Notes under the pieces: model-generated | Told to the model about the DNA's origin: nothing | The model's database searches: none | Seen by the model: the letters and a program-made list of their open reading frames with translations, nothing else | Assembly: GCA_937871415.1 (NCBI GenBank) | Contig: CALMQD010000480.1 | Span: 1 to 6,202 of the forward strand | Length of the DNA stretch: 6,202 nucleotides | Direction: 5' to 3' | Origin: an uncultured Phycisphaerales bacterium | GTDB taxonomy: Bacteria > Planctomycetota > Phycisphaerae > Phycisphaerales > UBA1924 | Made by a program: the position numbers and the translations under genes | In this document: positions 5,880-6,202 of the stretch, piece by piece | Position numbering within the stretch: the stretch's first letter is position 1 | Layout: the number at the start of each line of letters is the position of its first letter

Positions 5880-6202
5880 GTGACACGAGCCTTTGAACCC
5901 ATCCCGCACGTCGCGCCGCCGCTCTGGCCCGAGCCCGGCCCCAAGCCCGGACGCATGGCCCACGCCATCTTGCGGAACGACCCGGAGATGGTCGAGGACC
6001 GGGCTCTGCAGGGCGAGGTCGCCAAGTGCCGCGTCGCGCTCATCGGCCTCGCCGACGACCTGGGTGTCGAACTCAACGGAGGTCGCGTGGGCGCCGCCGG
6101 CGGGCCCAACGCATTCCGCGCAGCGCTCGCGACGTACGGCGTTGCCGAGCCCGAAGGGTGGGAGTGGCCACGGGTCTTCGATGTCGGCAACATCCTGCCC
6201 GC
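5880..6202 (+). CDS. Ureohydrolase superfamily protein (arginase/agmatinase/formiminoglutamase type), N-terminal part; 3' end outside window
   Basis: The frame runs from a GTG at 5880-5882 to the window edge with no stop (107 full codons). After a Pro-rich N terminus (about residues 7-24) comes a beta strand, Val-Ala-Leu-Ile-Gly-Leu (52-57). It is followed by Asp-Asp-Leu-Gly-Val, then Asn-Gly-Gly-Arg-Val-Gly-Ala-Ala-Gly-Gly-Pro-Asn-Ala-Phe-Arg (66-80), and Asp-Val-Gly-Asn-Ile at 101-105. This matches the N-terminal pattern of ureohydrolases: a Gly-rich loop of the form Asn-Gly-Gly-Arg-x-Gly-Ala-x-x-Gly-Pro, a following Arg, and then Asp-x-Gly-Asp/Asn. The Gly-Gly-Arg-x-Gly-Ala form looks closest to formiminoglutamase-like members, but substrate cannot be fixed here. 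The Mn-binding Asp/His residues would lie beyond the window. These enzymes hydrolyse guanidino-type or formimino bonds in arginine, agmatine or histidine breakdown. No in-frame ATG competes before the conserved core except one at codon 26, and the GTG lacks a well-spaced Shine-Dalgarno. Confidence 0.8.
   Translation, partial: MTRAFEPIPHVAPPLWPEPGPKPGRMAHAILRNDPEMVEDRALQGEVAKCRVALIGLADDLGVELNGGRVGAAGGPNAFRAALATYGVAEPEGWEWPRVFDVGNILP

Noticed and set aside
1..6202. tRNA, rRNA, CRISPR array, insertion sequence or prophage signals
   Set aside because: No cloverleaf-like segments, spaced direct repeats, transposase motifs or terminal inverted repeats were seen, and composition is uniform across the window.

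Overview
This is a GC-rich bacterial chromosomal window (roughly 70% G+C by eye) holding six genes. Their overall character fits a planctomycete-type bacterium, possibly of the Phycisphaerae. That assignment is an inference from three things: the lipoprotein with a DUF1570/peptidase-MA-like metallopeptidase domain, the reduced and rearranged division cluster, and the scarcity of Shine-Dalgarno sites. No rRNA or other phylogenetic marker is present to confirm it.

Layout. (1) Positions 1-1047, plus strand: the 3' part of a lipoprotein metallopeptidase gene. The first visible codons form a lipobox (Leu-Ser-Gly-Cys), so only the start of its signal peptide is missing. (2) Positions 5789 down to 1087, minus strand: a four-gene block in the order rsmH (16S rRNA methyltransferase) - membrane-anchored two-LysM protein - ftsL-like - ftsI/penicillin-binding protein. 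This is a piece of the dcw (division and cell wall) cluster with an extra LysM gene inserted between rsmH and ftsL. (3) Positions 5880-6202, plus strand: the first 107 codons of a ureohydrolase (arginase/agmatinase/formiminoglutamase superfamily), divergent from rsmH and cut by the window edge.

How the genes work together. FtsL (short bitopic protein with a coiled coil) and FtsI (septal transpeptidase) are partners in the septal peptidoglycan machinery. The LysM protein has one N-terminal membrane anchor, a long Pro/Gly/Ala-rich spacer and two C-terminal LysM modules, so it looks like a periplasmic peptidoglycan-binding tether that could act with them. RsmH modifies C1402 of 16S rRNA and is the usual first or second gene of dcw clusters. 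The usual neighbours mraZ (before rsmH) and murE/murF (after ftsI) are absent here. The cluster ends tail-to-tail against the lipoprotein gene, with 39 bases between the stop codons.

Non-coding structure is limited. The 178-base gap between rsmH and the LysM gene contains an imperfect 46-base stem-loop. The 90-base divergent gap (5790-5879) holds only a weak promoter-like element. No RNA genes, mobile elements, CRISPR arrays or long repeats were seen.
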